From: Sphingomonas naphthae
GTDB lineage: Bacteria > Pseudomonadota > Alphaproteobacteria > Sphingomonadales > Sphingomonadaceae
Length of the DNA stretch: 64,000 nucleotides
NCBI RefSeq assembly: GCF_028607085.1
Contig: NZ_CP117411.1
Coordinates: 372,001 to 436,000 of the forward strand
Reading direction: 5' to 3'
The position numbers and the translations under genes are program-made. Under the pieces are notes generated by a model. It worked only from the letters and a program-made list of their open reading frames with translations, was not told the origin of the DNA and did not search any database. Positions 28,258-36,970 of this stretch are shown in pieces; within the stretch, counting starts at the first letter, position 1, and every line of letters starts with the position of its first letter.

Positions 28258-30297
28258 TTACTTCGCCGGCACCTTTTCCACCGTCTCACCCGCCTCGGTC
28301 TTGACCGGGAAGGTCGAGAAGCCGGCCTTGGTGGCGGTATTGACCCACGCCTGCGCCTCGTCGTCGCTCTTGAACGGGCCGATCATCAGGCGGTTGGTGA
28401 AGCGGTAGTGGACGGTCGAGGGGCTGCGGCCGGCGAGGAGCTTCCGATATTTCTCGACCAGCGCGGCCCACGCCTTGGGCAATGTCGCCTTGTTCGCGCC
28501 GCCCGCGACCTGCACCCAATAGCGTTCGGGATTGGCCTTTTCGATCCTGGCGAGCTTCGCCTTCTCGGCCTTTTCCGCATCGGCCTTCGCCTTGGCTTCG
28601 GCGGCCTTGGTGGCGGCGAGCTTGTCGGCCCTGGCCTTGTCGGCCGCCGCCTTGGCATCGGCCGCGACCTTGGCGTCGGCGGCGGCCTTGGCGTCGGCGG
28701 CGGCCTTGGCCCTCGCGGCGGCGAGCGCGTCCGCCTTGGCCTTCGCCTCGGCGGCGGCTTTGGCTTCGGCCTCGATCCGGGCGGTATCGACGGCGGCGGT
28801 TTCGACCGGCGCGGGGGTGGGCGTCGCGGCCGGTGGAGGAGTTTCGGCAACCGGCTTGGCAACGGCCTGCGCGACCGACGCGGTGACGCGGACGAAATCG
28901 GGCGAGACGGGCGACGACGGCGCGGGGACGGGCTTGGGCGGCTCGACCGCCACAGCCGGCTCGGGCTGTACCTGAGTCGGTACCGGCGCTGGTTGCACCT
29001 GCCCGCTCACCCCAACTCCCCCGTTCGTCCCGAGCGTAGTCGAGGGACGGGAGGCGTGCGGTGCGCTTGGGGCGCGTCCCTCGACTGCGCTCGGGACGAA
29101 CGGAGTGGAGGGGGCAGAGGCGGTGGACGGTGCGGGTGCGGAAACGGTAGCGGGCTGGCGCGAACGCACCGGCTCCCCATCCCGGCCCCGCCGGACCCGC
29201 TCGACCGGCGCGGACATCGCGACCTGCACCGGCGGCGTGGCAACAGGCGCGGCCGGCTTCGGTGCTTCGGCGGCCGGCTTGGGGGTTTCGGCCACTGGGC
29301 TCGCTCGCTCGACCGCCGGCTTCGCAACCTTGGGCGCAGGCTTCGGAACCTCCGCCGCCGCCCATACCGTCGGCGCGGCCCCCCGCCGTCGCCGGCCCGT
29401 CTCCACCGCCGGCTTGGCCAGCACCACCGGCGGCGGGGGCGTCTGCACCGCCAGTTGCAGCGTGCCGGCCGGCAGATAGCCGAAATGCACCGCCGCCGCT
29501 TTCTCGGCCGGCTTCAGGGGCCAGATGCGTTCGAGATAGGGTTCCAGCGCGCGGGCCTGGCTTTGCGGGATCACCAGCGCGGCGGCCTCCTTGGCCTTGG
29601 CGACATCGCCGACGATCGCGAACACGAAGGCGCGGGCGCGCCAGGCCGGCACGTCCTGCTTGCGGAGCAGGGGATCGAGCGTCGCCAGCGCGCCATCCCG
29701 ATCGCCCGCCATCGCCTGCGACAGCGCCAGCCGGCGGATCGTCTCGGGATCGCGGCGGGCGGCCAGCGCCAGCTGGTAATCGGCCTGCGCCTTTTTAGTC
29801 TCGCCGCGCAGATCATAGGCCAGGCCCCGATCGGCGGCGACGTCGGCGACGGGCACGCCCGCGTCGGTCGCCTCGTCGAAGAAGCGCAGCGCGGCGCGCG
29901 GGTTGCGCTGGCGCACCATCGCCGCGCCCAGCCCGGCCTTCACCCGCCCGTCCTTCGGCGCGATCTCCTCGGCGCGGGCGTAGAAGGCGATGGCGGTCTC
30001 GGGATCATCCATCTCGACCGCCGCGCGCCCCGCACCGGTCAGCGCCTCCAGATCGCGCGGATTGATGGCGAGCGCGCGCAGATAGCGCGACAGCGCCTCG
30101 GCGGTGGCCCCGCGCGCCATTGCGGCGGCGGCCTCGCTCTTGGGGTCGCCGGGCTTGGCGGCGGCGGGGGCCGGCTCGTCATGCTCGATACTGTCCTGCG
30201 CCCACGCCGGCGCGGCGACCAGGCCGCCGAGCAGCAGGGCGAGGACGAGCGAATACGGCGACGGCATCAGGCGGATGCCCGCCGGGAAGGATATCAT
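28258..30297 (-). CDS. TPR and SPOR domain protein, with an in-frame R2 repeat
   Basis: 679 residues from ATG 30297 (AAGG five nt upstream). Order: signal peptide ([19 protein letters not shown]), TPR-like repeats (~50-260), and a long Pro/Ala/Lys-rich linker. A ~100-residue Ala/Lys/Glu helix follows ([20 protein letters not shown]), then a C-terminal SPOR domain ([19 protein letters not shown] to [11 protein letters not shown]). SPOR domains bind denuded septal glycan, so an envelope or division role is likely. An R2 palindrome at 29021-29103 is translated within the linker as [19 protein letters not shown] and beyond, without breaking the frame. Confidence 0.82.
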   Translation of the reverse strand: MISFPAGIRLMPSPYSLVLALLLGGLVAAPAWAQDSIEHDEPAPAAAKPGDPKSEAAAAMARGATAEALSRYLRALAINPRDLEALTGAGRAAVEMDDPETAIAFYARAEEIAPKDGRVKAGLGAAMVRQRNPRAALRFFDEATDAGVPVADVAADRGLAYDLRGETKKAQADYQLALAARRDPETIRRLALSQAMAGDRDGALATLDPLLRKQDVPAWRARAFVFAIVGDVAKAKEAAALVIPQSQARALEPYLERIWPLKPAEKAAAVHFGYLPAGTLQLAVQTPPPPVVLAKPAVETGRRRRGAAPTVWAAAEVPKPAPKVAKPAVERASPVAETPKPAAEAPKPAAPVATPPVQVAMSAPVERVRRGRDGEPVRSRQPATVSAPAPSTASAPSTPFVPSAVEGRAPSAPHASRPSTTLGTNGGVGVSGQVQPAPVPTQVQPEPAVAVEPPKPVPAPSSPVSPDFVRVTASVAQAVAKPVAETPPPAATPTPAPVETAAVDTARIEAEAKAAAEAKAKADALAAARAKAAADAKAAADAKVAADAKAAADKARADKLAATKAAEAKAKADAEKAEKAKLARIEKANPERYWVQVAGGANKATLPKAWAALVEKYRKLLAGRSPSTVHYRFTNRLMIGPFKSDDEAQAWVNTATKAGFSTFPVKTEAGETVEKVPAK
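29021..29103. repeat. R2 palindromic repeat inside a coding region, copy 2
   Basis: CCGTTCGTCCCGAGCGTAGT opens and its inverted counterpart closes at 29103. It lies in the flexible linker of the SPOR protein and keeps the reading frame. Confidence 0.85.
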
Positions 30298-30376
30298 GCG
30301 CGCCTTTTTGGGGATGGCGGGGCAGAGTCGCAAGGGCGATGCGCCGGGCGCGCCGTCCCCTGCGACCATGGGAGGG

Positions 30377-31138
30377 TTACCCCCCGATCAGATAGCTCAC
30401 CGCCAGCCGCACCTCGACGTCGATCGGGCGGGGCGTCACCTCCACCGCGAACGGGGGCGGGGGCGGGGGCGGCGGCGGTGGGGCGGCGTTCGCGGAAACG
30501 ATGATGTCGGAGCGCATCATATCCGCCTGGTAGAAGGGCATGCTGCCGTCGCGGACCAGCAGGAGCGCGCCGAGTTTCGTGCCGCTGGCGGCCGCGATCG
30601 CCTCGGCCTCGGCGCGGGCTTCGGCCAGCGCGGCCTTGGTCGCGGCGCGTTCGGCGGCGGTACGGTCGACAAGGGTGAAGCCGGTCAGGCGGACATTGGT
30701 GGCGCCCAGCGAGCCGAGCAGCGACGCGGCGGTCGCGGCGTCCTTGGGCGAGGCCATGCGCACGCTGCTGGTGAGCGTCGAGATATAGCCCTCGATCGCG
30801 CAGTCGCCGGTCGACAGGCGCGGGCGATAGGTCTGATTGTCGCACGCCTTGGCGCGCGCCTCCTGAATGCCGGTGTTGGACGTCTCGACCTTGGCCCTGG
30901 CGAATTGCTTCGCGAAGCCCGCGACCAGCGCCCTCTGCTTTTCGGCCAGCGTTGTGCCGGCCGCGGCGGCGGTCGCGCCCTCCCCGCGCAGTTCGAACTG
31001 GATGGTGGCGACATCGGGCGGCACCGAGACGCGGCCGACGCCCATCACCTGGATCATCGGCGGGGCGAGGGGCGCAGGAGTCTGCGCCGCCGCGATCGAG
31101 GCGAGCGACACGAGCAAAAGGGCGGGCATCCAGCGCAT
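30377..31138 (-). CDS. SIMPL-domain periplasmic protein
   Basis: 253 residues from ATG 31138, seven nt after AGGAG. The signal peptide (MRWMPALLLVSLASIAAAQ) precedes a SIMPL domain (DUF541), which begins MIQVMGVGRVSVPPDVATIQ and shows the KCDNQTYRPRL-type middle and ARAEAEAIAAASGTKLG. Ten consecutive prolines occur near residue 222, which would make translation EF-P dependent. Family members are periplasmic or outer-membrane associated with no established enzymatic role. Confidence 0.85.
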   Translation of the reverse strand: MRWMPALLLVSLASIAAAQTPAPLAPPMIQVMGVGRVSVPPDVATIQFELRGEGATAAAAGTTLAEKQRALVAGFAKQFARAKVETSNTGIQEARAKACDNQTYRPRLSTGDCAIEGYISTLTSSVRMASPKDAATAASLLGSLGATNVRLTGFTLVDRTAAERAATKAALAEARAEAEAIAAASGTKLGALLLVRDGSMPFYQADMMRSDIIVSANAAPPPPPPPPPPFAVEVTPRPIDVEVRLAVSYLIGG

Positions 31139-31247
31139 CGGCATTCTCCTGGGTTTGCCGGAGGATAGGCACTCAGGGTGACGGAGGAAAGACAATCGTT
31201 CGCAATAAGCGGCGGGGCGATGCGCGACCCTCTGCTCCGTCCATCCC

Positions 31248-31331
31248 CCGTTCGCCCTGAGCGTAGTCGAAGGGCGTGCCACAAGCGCGGCGTCCGGCCA
31301 CACGTCCTTCGACTGCGCTCAGGACGAACGG
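31248..31331. repeat. R2 palindromic repeat, copy 3
   Basis: CCGTTCGCCCTGAGCGTAGT opens the element and CTGCGCTCAGGACGAACGG closes it. It lies between the zur stop and the SIMPL gene start, on genes read in the same direction. Confidence 0.85.
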
Positions 31332-31357
31332 GTTAAGGGTGGCGAGGGAGAAACCTC

Positions 31358-31825
31358 TCAGTTCGCCGCGCAGGCGGCGCAGCGGCCGTGCACTTCCAGC
31401 ACCGTCCGCGTCGGCGTGAAGCCCACGCTTTCCGCCGCCGTCCGCAGCGGGCCGGTCACCTTGTCCTCGTCGAGATGGGTCACCGTGCCGCACCCGTCGC
31501 AGATCAGGAACATGCAGTCGTGGCGGCAGGCCGGATGCGCGTTGACGATATAGGCGTTGGCGCTCTCGACCCGCTGGACGAGATTGGCCGCCACGAACAG
31601 GTCGAGGATGCGGTAGACGCTGTTGGCCGGCACCCGCCGCCCCTGCCGCTGCGAGACTTCGTCGGCGATGTCATAGGCCGAGGCCGGGCGGCCGAGCGCC
31701 GCCAGCGCGGCGAAGACGGTGGCGCGCATCGGCGTCCATTGCTCGCCCGCGCGGGTGAGCGCCGCCTGCGCCGCCTCGGCCAGCGGCTCGCCATCGAGAA
31801 TCGTATGCTGGTGGGTGTGCGCCAT
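31358..31825 (-). CDS. zur: Fur-family regulator, Zur-like
   Basis: 155 residues. An N-terminal winged helix (WTPMRATVFAALAALGRPAS and ANSVYRILDLFVAANLVQRV) is followed by a dimerisation domain. The domain has HDCMFLICDGCGTVTHLDED and a C-terminal HGRCAACAAN, giving the two CxxC zinc pairs. The His-rich N-terminus and the missing HHDH cluster of iron-sensing Fur favour zinc sensing. It would repress zinc uptake genes; none is adjacent. It is divergent from the histidine kinase. Confidence 0.8.
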   Translation of the reverse strand: MAHTHQHTILDGEPLAEAAQAALTRAGEQWTPMRATVFAALAALGRPASAYDIADEVSQRQGRRVPANSVYRILDLFVAANLVQRVESANAYIVNAHPACRHDCMFLICDGCGTVTHLDEDKVTGPLRTAAESVGFTPTRTVLEVHGRCAACAAN

Positions 31826-31894
31826 CCCACAAATCTAGGCACTGCCACCATTTGTCGCAATGGACTTGGAGGTGCCGACTGATACGGTGGCGAC

Positions 31895-32902
31895 ATGATC
31901 GCCCCCACGCGCTTCCTCGAACGCCTGCCCTTGCTGCCGACGCGGCGGGCGCTGGCCTATGGGTGCACGGGGCTGCTGTCGCTGCTGGCGTGCGCGCTGC
32001 GCTGGCTGCTGGATGGCTGGTTTCCGCCGGGCTATCCGTTCCTCACCTTCTTCCCAGCCGTCATCCTCTCCTCCTTCCTGTTCGGGCGGGGGCCGGGCGT
32101 GTTCGCGGGGCTGCTGTGCGGGCTGTCGGCCTGGGGGCTGTTCATCCCGCCCGACGGCTTCGCGATCGGGCCGGGGACGCCGATGGCGCTGGGCTTCTAC
32201 ACCGCCGTCGTCGCGATCGATATCGCGCTGGTCCACTGGATGCAGGCCGCCAACCGCCGCCTGCTGGCGGAACGCGAACGCAGCCGGGTGCTGGCCGAGC
32301 GATCGACCCTGCTGTTCCGCGAATTGCAGCACCGCATCTCGAACAATCTTCAGGTGGTGGCCGCCCTCCTGTCGCTCCAGAAGCGCGGCATCGCCGACGT
32401 GGGCGCGCGGGCGGCGCTCGACGAGGCGTCGCGGCGGCTGGGGCTGATCGGCCGGCTGCACCGCCAGCTGCACGATCCGGAGGGCGCGCGCATCGGCCTC
32501 GCCGCCTTCCTGCGCGGGCTGGCGGTGGACGTGATCGAGGCGACCGGCCGCACCGACATCGTCTGGACGCTCGACGCCGACGAGACGATCGATCTCGATC
32601 CCGACGCGGCGATCCCGCTGGCGCTCATCATGGCCGAGGCGATCGCCAATTCGATCGAGCATGGCTTCGGCGACGCCCGCCCCGGCCGCATCGCGATCCG
32701 GCTGGCGCAGGAGGACCGGCATGTGCTGCTGACCCTGCGAGACGATGGGCGCGGGCTGGCCGAGGGCCTCGATCCGGCCCGCTCCGAAAGCCTCGGCCTG
32801 CGGATCGCGACCACCCTGGCGCGGCAACTGGGCGGCGGCTTCACGCTCGGCCCGGCGGCGGGCGGCGGGGCGGTCGCGCGGCTGGAATTGCCTCGGGGGT
32901 AA
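31895..32902 (+). CDS. Membrane sensor histidine kinase (DUF4118-HisKA_2-HATPase)
   Basis: 335 residues. Three or four N-terminal membrane helices (DUF4118-like, PGYPFLTFFPAVILSSFLFG) are followed by the HisKA_2/HWE-type box LLFRELQHRISNNLQVVAAL (His near residue 148). The ATPase domain follows, with AEAIANSIEHGF (N box) and RDDGRGL (G1). The class commonly signals through orphan response regulators or the PhyR general stress system in alphaproteobacteria. No response regulator gene is adjacent, so the partner is elsewhere. Confidence 0.88.
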   Translation: MIAPTRFLERLPLLPTRRALAYGCTGLLSLLACALRWLLDGWFPPGYPFLTFFPAVILSSFLFGRGPGVFAGLLCGLSAWGLFIPPDGFAIGPGTPMALGFYTAVVAIDIALVHWMQAANRRLLAERERSRVLAERSTLLFRELQHRISNNLQVVAALLSLQKRGIADVGARAALDEASRRLGLIGRLHRQLHDPEGARIGLAAFLRGLAVDVIEATGRTDIVWTLDADETIDLDPDAAIPLALIMAEAIANSIEHGFGDARPGRIAIRLAQEDRHVLLTLRDDGRGLAEGLDPARSESLGLRIATTLARQLGGGFTLGPAAGGGAVARLELPRG

Positions 32903-32911
32903 CGCCCCTCC

Positions 32912-32978
32912 CGTCATTGCGAGCGCAGCGAAGCAATCCAGTCCGGCGCTGGATTGCTTCGCTGCGCTCGCAATGACG
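32912..32978. repeat. R3 palindromic repeat, perfect 30-bp stem
   Basis: Arms 32912-32941 and 32949-32978 are perfect inverted repeats opening CGTCATTGCGAGCGCAGCGA, with a 7-nt loop. It begins nine nt after the histidine kinase stop and separates it from the convergent tmRNA/mscL unit, so it is a good bidirectional terminator candidate. A second copy is at 39786. Confidence 0.88.
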
Positions 32979-32994
32979 AATGGAAAGTGGGGAG

Positions 32995-33090
32995 CTTCTG
33001 TTGCTCGGTGCCCCGCGCTTTCGAGAAGGTCCAGGGGGTTCTGTTGCTCGGCCCCCCTGGCGGCCGCCGGAATCCGATTCTGTTGCCCGG
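32995..33090 (-). repeat. Three short direct repeats downstream of the tmRNA coding piece
   Basis: TTCTGTTGCYCGG occurs at 32996-33008, 33039-33051 and 33078-33090 (minus strand CCGRGCAACAGAA). The spacing is about 40 nt. In two cases the motif lies in the loop of a GC stem (CCAGGGGG/CCCCCTGG and GAGC/GCTC). They may be part of the tmRNA precursor 3' end. Confidence 0.6.
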
Positions 33091-33354
33091 TTCGGCCCGA
33101 ACCGCGTTCAAGCCTTGTAATCTAAGCCGTTAGGCCTTGATTACGCGGCAATCGCGAGCGCCTCGTTATCGTTGGCACTTGTGGTTTTGATCGGTTTAAC
33201 GGCTCAATCACGCCGGGCAAAAATACCGCACTCGTACACACGTCGATCCTACTTCGGCCCCGTCAGAGCCCGTCCTTTCGGGCGGGTTTTGGTGGAGCCG
33301 CCGGGTGCTGCCCCCGGGTCCGTTGCGTCAAACACGATACAATTTATCACCATA
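33060..33354 (-). ncRNA. ssrA: Circularly permuted two-piece tmRNA
   Basis: In the minus direction the acceptor piece comes first: its T-arm region and CCGGCGGCTCCACCA end at 33290. A short excised segment follows, then the coding piece opens GGGGCCGAAGTAGGATCGAC at 33261. The tag frame GCC AAC GAT AAC ... TAA (33176-33141) encodes ANDNEALAIAA. This acceptor-then-coding order and split are characteristic of alphaproteobacteria. The molecule rescues stalled ribosomes with SmpB and marks the nascent chain for ClpXP. The outer ends are approximate; the 3' end could run to about 32990. Confidence 0.93.
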
Positions 33355-33372
33355 GCCGGGGCGTACCCCGGC
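33355..33372 (-). promoter_or_regulatory. Hairpin at the tmRNA precursor 5' end
   Basis: GCCGGGG and CCCCGGC pair over 7 bp around a 4-nt loop. It lies just before the acceptor piece and 45 nt after the mscL stop. It may be a processing stem of the tmRNA precursor, or the mscL terminator. Confidence 0.5.
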
Positions 33373-33379
33373 GAGAGGG

Positions 33380-33408
33380 GATATAGGGGTCGCGCAGGTC
33401 GTTGGAAA
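33380..33408 (-). promoter_or_regulatory. ssrA: Possible tmRNA promoter
   Basis: On the minus strand TTTCCA (33403-33408) and TATATC (33380-33385) are 17 nt apart. This would start RNA near 33373, at the hairpin that precedes the acceptor piece. Confidence 0.4.
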
Positions 33409-33415
33409 GAGCTGG

Positions 33416-33859
33416 TTACGGCCGCTTCTTCAGCTCCTCGAGAATCTCGCGCAGCAACACCACGTCGGCGGGATCGGCCGGCGCGGGGGCGGCGGCTTCC
33501 TCGGCCTTCTGCTTGGCGAGCAGCTTGCCGACCGAGCGGACCAGCAGGAACACCACGAAGGCGACGATCAGGAAGTTGATCGCGACGGTCGCGAACTGGC
33601 CGAAGCCGAGCAGCGGCACGCCCGCCTTCTTCAGATCGGCATAGCTGGTCAACGAGCCCGAATAATCGGCGGGAATCGCGCCGAGGCGAACGAAATAGCT
33701 CGAGAAATCGAGGTCGCCCGTCACCTTGCCGATCACCGGCATGATGATGTCGTCGGTCAGCGAGGTGACGATCCGGCCGAAGGCGGCGCCCATGATGACC
33801 GCGACGGACAGGTCCAGCACGTTGCCGCGCGCGATGAAACTCTTGAATTCCTTGAGCAT
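33416..33859 (-). CDS. mscL: Large-conductance mechanosensitive channel
   Basis: 147 residues. MLKEFKSFIARGNVLDLSVAVIMGAAFGRIV is the conserved N-terminal amphipathic helix and TM1, with the glycine-rich pore. The periplasmic loop is followed by TM2 (FATVAINFLIVAFVVFLLV) and a charged cytoplasmic helix ending LREILEELKKRP. The homopentamer opens under membrane tension to release solutes on hypo-osmotic shock. ATG at 33859 is the only start consistent with the family. It lies directly upstream of the tmRNA gene on the same strand. Confidence 0.96.
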   Translation of the reverse strand: MLKEFKSFIARGNVLDLSVAVIMGAAFGRIVTSLTDDIIMPVIGKVTGDLDFSSYFVRLGAIPADYSGSLTSYADLKKAGVPLLGFGQFATVAINFLIVAFVVFLLVRSVGKLLAKQKAEEAAAPAPADPADVVLLREILEELKKRP

Positions 33860-34026
33860 AGCTGGCCCTCCGCCCGTGATCGCCCGCGCCGCTGTCGCCC
33901 GTGGGCGAGCCGCCGCCGCACCGATACTTTCGCGCGCACACGTTTCGCAATCAACCCCGCATTGAAGCCGGTGCCTCATGCGCCTACATCACCCCCGCAA
34001 CGATCGTTCCTGAAGGGATCAACCGC

Positions 34027-34620
34027 ATGGCCAAGCTCCGCCTTTCCCCCGCCCTCCTCGTTCCGGCGGCGGCGCTGGCATTGGGCGGCTGCGGGCTGAA
34101 TTCCATCCCGACCGCCGAAGAGAATGCCAAGGCCAAGTGGGCCGACGTGCAGAACGAATATCAGCGCCGCGCCGATCTGATCCCGAACCTCGTCAACACG
34201 GTGAAGGGCTATGCGACGCAGGAAAAGACGGTGCTGACGGACGTCACCAACGCCCGCGCCCGCGCCACGTCGATCCAGGTTTCAGCCGACGATCTTAAGG
34301 ATCCGGCCAAGGTGGAGGCGTTCCAGAATGCACAGGGCGCGCTCAGCCAGTCGCTCGGCCGGCTGCTCGCGGTGCAGGAAGCCTATCCCGATCTGAAATC
34401 GAACCAGAATTTCCTGGCGTTGCAGGATCAGCTGGAGGGCACCGAGAACCGCATCACCATCGCCCGGCGCGACTATAACGGCGCGGTGCAGGCCTATAAC
34501 ACCCGCATCCGCACCTTCCCCGACGCGATCGGCGCCAAGGTGTTCTACGGCGCCAAGCCGATGACGACCTTCAAGGCGACCACGCCGGGCGCCGAAGCCG
34601 CGCCGACGGTGAATTTCTGA
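34027..34620 (+). CDS. lemA: LemA family lipoprotein
   Basis: 197 residues. The lipobox ALALGGCGLN indicates lipidation at Cys21. The LemA helical domain shows YQRRADLIPNLVNTVKGYAT, AQGALSQSLGRLLAVQEAYPDL, and NRITIARRDYNGAVQAYNTR. AAGGGA precedes the ATG. It lies upstream of two TPM-domain genes, an arrangement common in Gram-negatives (lemA-ygcG-like). The function is unsettled; family members have been linked to envelope stress and display. Confidence 0.92.
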   Translation: MAKLRLSPALLVPAAALALGGCGLNSIPTAEENAKAKWADVQNEYQRRADLIPNLVNTVKGYATQEKTVLTDVTNARARATSIQVSADDLKDPAKVEAFQNAQGALSQSLGRLLAVQEAYPDLKSNQNFLALQDQLEGTENRITIARRDYNGAVQAYNTRIRTFPDAIGAKVFYGAKPMTTFKATTPGAEAAPTVNF

Positions 34621-34646
34621 TCCTCGGAAGCGAACGGCATCAACAG

Positions 34647-34724
34647 CCGTTCGTGTCGAGCGGAGTCGAGACACGTTGACGCCCCGCTTGGGGCACGTCC
34701 CTCGGCTTCGCTCGGGACGAACGG
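34647..34724. repeat. R2 palindromic repeat, copy 4 (diverged)
   Basis: CCGTTCGTGTCGAGCGGAGT opens and CTTCGCTCGGGACGAACGG closes. The left arm is more diverged than in other copies. It lies between lemA and the TPM-domain gene, in the same operon direction. Confidence 0.75.
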
Positions 34725-34737
34725 GGAGTGAAGCGTG

Positions 34738-35619
34738 ATGGCGATACCAAATCCGGGCCTGACCGCCTTCCGCCTGCGCTGGTGGACGGCGCTGGTCGTC
34801 CTGCTCGCCACCGCCCTCCTCGCGCTGTCCCCGGCCCGCGCGCAGGAATTTCCGAAGTTCACGGGGCTGGTGGTGGATGCCGCCAACATCCTGTCGCCCG
34901 CCGACGAAGCCGCGCTAATTACCAAGCTGGAGACGCTCCAGAAGGACACCAACCACCAACTGGTGGTGGCGACCATTCCCGATCTGCAAGGCTATGACAT
35001 CGCCGATTACGGCTATCAGCTCGGCCGGGCATGGGGCGTGGGCCTGAAGGGCGCCGACAACGGCCTGATCCTGCTGGTCGCGCCCAAGGAGCGCAAGGTG
35101 CGGATCGAGGTGGGCTATGGCCTCACCCCCATCGTGACCGACGCGCTCTCCGGCCTCATCATCCGCAACGCCATCACGCCCGAATTCAAGGCGGGCGACA
35201 TGCCCGCCGGTATCAACGCCGGGGTCGATGCGCTGGCGACGCAGCTGCGCCTGCCCGACGATCAGGCCCGCGCCAAGGCGGCGGCCGCCGCCAAGGAATT
35301 CGATTCACAGCGCAAGCGCAGCGCCGGCATGCCCGTCGGCATCATCATCTGGATCGTCATCCTGCTCTTCGTGATCCTGCCGATGTTCCGCGGGCGGCGC
35401 GGGCGGCGGCGGAGCGGCGGCGACAGCGGCATCTGGCCCGCGATCGTCATCTGGGACGCGCTGAACGACAGCCGCCATCATGGCGGCGGTAGCTGGGGCG
35501 GCGGGGGCGGATCCTCCTCCGGCGGCGACAGCGGTGGCGGCGGAGGTTGGGGTGGCGGCGGCTTCACCGGCGGCGGTGGAGGCTCCTTCGGGGGCGGCGG
35601 ATCGTCGGGGAGCTGGTGA
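34738..35619 (+). CDS. TPM-domain (YgcG-like) membrane protein
   Basis: 293 residues. A signal peptide (ALVVLLATALLALSPARAQ) is followed by a TPM domain (FTGLVVDAANILSPADEAAL, KGADNGLILLVAPKERKVRI, GLTPIVTDALSGLI). One membrane helix follows (GIIIWIVILLFVILPMF), then an Arg patch and a Gly/Ser-rich C-terminal tail (GGGGGWGGGGFTGGGGG). This is the standard YgcG architecture, with the TPM domain in the periplasm. ATG 34738 is preferred, nine nt from GGAG. Confidence 0.88.
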   Translation: MAIPNPGLTAFRLRWWTALVVLLATALLALSPARAQEFPKFTGLVVDAANILSPADEAALITKLETLQKDTNHQLVVATIPDLQGYDIADYGYQLGRAWGVGLKGADNGLILLVAPKERKVRIEVGYGLTPIVTDALSGLIIRNAITPEFKAGDMPAGINAGVDALATQLRLPDDQARAKAAAAAKEFDSQRKRSAGMPVGIIIWIVILLFVILPMFRGRRGRRRSGGDSGIWPAIVIWDALNDSRHHGGGSWGGGGGSSSGGDSGGGGGWGGGGFTGGGGGSFGGGGSSGSW

Positions 35620-35620
35620 C

Positions 35621-36286
35621 ATGCTGAACGCTCAGGAACAGGCGCGGGTCACGGCCGCCGTCACCGCCGCCGAGGCGCGCACCGATGGCGAGATCGCCAC
35701 GATCATCGCCGAACGCTCCGACGATTATGGCGACATCGCTACATGGTACGCCGTGCTGGTGCTGTTCCTCGCGCTCGCCGTCGTCGCGGTGTGGCCCGGC
35801 CTGCTGGTCTGGTATCGCGGGCTCTTCGCGGGGTGGGAGGCGGAGCTGACCCAGCATGAACTGCTCACCACCCTGCTCGCCATCGCCGCGCTGAAGTTCG
35901 GCGCGACCCGGCTGCTGCTCCAATGGTGGCCGCTGCGGCTGGCGCTGGTGCCGGGCATCGTCAAGACGACGCGGGCGCGGGCGGCGGCCTTGCGCGCCTT
36001 CCGCGTCGGCACGGAACAGCGCACCGCCGCGCACAATGGCGTGCTGGTCTACCTCTCCGCCGCCGAGCATCGCGCCGAGATCGTCGCCGATCGCGGCATC
36101 CACGAGAAGGTCGGCGCCGAGGAATGGGGCGAGGCGATGGCGGCGCTGATCGCGGGCCTCAAGGTCGGCAAGCCGGGCGACGGCATGGTCGCCGCCGTCG
36201 AGCGGATCGGCGCGGTGCTGACGACCCACTTCCCCCGCACGGGAGACGACCCCAACGAAATGCCCGACCGGCTGGTGCTGCTGTGA
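35621..36286 (+). CDS. Second TPM-domain membrane protein
   Basis: 221 residues, one nt after the previous stop. The first part of the TPM fold (MLNAQEQARVTAAVTAAEAR) is followed by a pair of membrane segments (WYAVLVLFLALAVVAVWPG and LLTTLLAIAALKFGA). The TPM remainder follows (RTAAHNGVLVYLSAAEHRAEIVADRGI, start about residue 140). It lacks a signal peptide and glycine tail. LemA plus paired TPM proteins probably act together at the inner membrane. Confidence 0.85.
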   Translation: MLNAQEQARVTAAVTAAEARTDGEIATIIAERSDDYGDIATWYAVLVLFLALAVVAVWPGLLVWYRGLFAGWEAELTQHELLTTLLAIAALKFGATRLLLQWWPLRLALVPGIVKTTRARAAALRAFRVGTEQRTAAHNGVLVYLSAAEHRAEIVADRGIHEKVGAEEWGEAMAALIAGLKVGKPGDGMVAAVERIGAVLTTHFPRTGDDPNEMPDRLVLL

Positions 36287-36852
36287 GCGGCGAGCCCGCC
36301 CCCGCCCCCCTGCCACCCGACGCGGACGCGCCGATCGAGACGATGTGGGAAGGCCGCTTCATCGTCACGAAGAAGCAGGGCCGCTGGGAATATGTCGGCC
36401 GCGCGCGGGGCATCCATGCGGCGGTGATCGTCGCGATCGACCGGTCGGGCGGTGACGGCGACCATATCCTGCTGGTCGAGCAATATCGCGTGCCGCTGCG
36501 CCGCCGCTGCCTGGAGCTGCCCGCCGGCCTCGTCGGCGACGACGGCACGCACGAGGCGATCGAGGCCGCCGCCGCGCGCGAGCTGATCGAGGAGACCGGC
36601 TACGAAGCGGCGCGGATGGAGGCGATCGGCGAATTCGCCTCGTCGCCGGGCATGGTATCCGAGACCTTCACGCTGGTGCGCGCGCATGATCTGACGAAGA
36701 TCGGCGCGGGCGGCGGGATCGAGGGCGAGGGCATCGTCGTCCACCGCGTGCCGCTGGCCGAGATCGCGGCCTATATCGAGGCCAAGCGCGCCGAGGGGAT
36801 GGTGATCGACGTGAAGCTGTTGCTGCTGTTGGGCGCGGCGGTTCTGGGCTGA
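36283..36852 (+). CDS. NUDIX hydrolase, ADP-ribose pyrophosphatase-like
   Basis: 189 residues from GTG 36283, overlapping the TPM stop by four nt. ELPAGLVGDDGTHEAIEAAA and ARELIEETGYEA together form the Nudix box (GX5EX7REUXEEXGU-like), near residues 80-108. LVEQYRVPLRRRC before it and SPGMVSETFTLV after it match NudF-type ADP-ribose pyrophosphatases. It likely clears ADP-ribose or related nucleotide sugars in the cytoplasm. Confidence 0.88.
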   Translation: MSGEPAPAPLPPDADAPIETMWEGRFIVTKKQGRWEYVGRARGIHAAVIVAIDRSGGDGDHILLVEQYRVPLRRRCLELPAGLVGDDGTHEAIEAAAARELIEETGYEAARMEAIGEFASSPGMVSETFTLVRAHDLTKIGAGGGIEGEGIVVHRVPLAEIAAYIEAKRAEGMVIDVKLLLLLGAAVLG

Positions 36853-36879
36853 GCCCCATCCATGCACGGTTGAACCCAC

Positions 36880-36963
36880 CCGGTGCTCCGGCGCAGGCCG
36901 GAGCCCAGAGCCCCGCACGCTGCGCCCTGTAACCCTGGGCTCCGGCCTGCGCCGGAGCACGGC
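36880..36963. repeat. R5 palindromic repeat
   Basis: CCGGTGCTCCGGCGCAGGCC at the left and its inverted counterpart at the right (to 36963) frame a short core. Each arm is partly self-complementary (GCTCCGGC/GCCGGAGC). It lies between the convergent NUDIX and polyprenyl synthase genes. Confidence 0.8.
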
Positions 36964-36970
36964 GGTTTAC

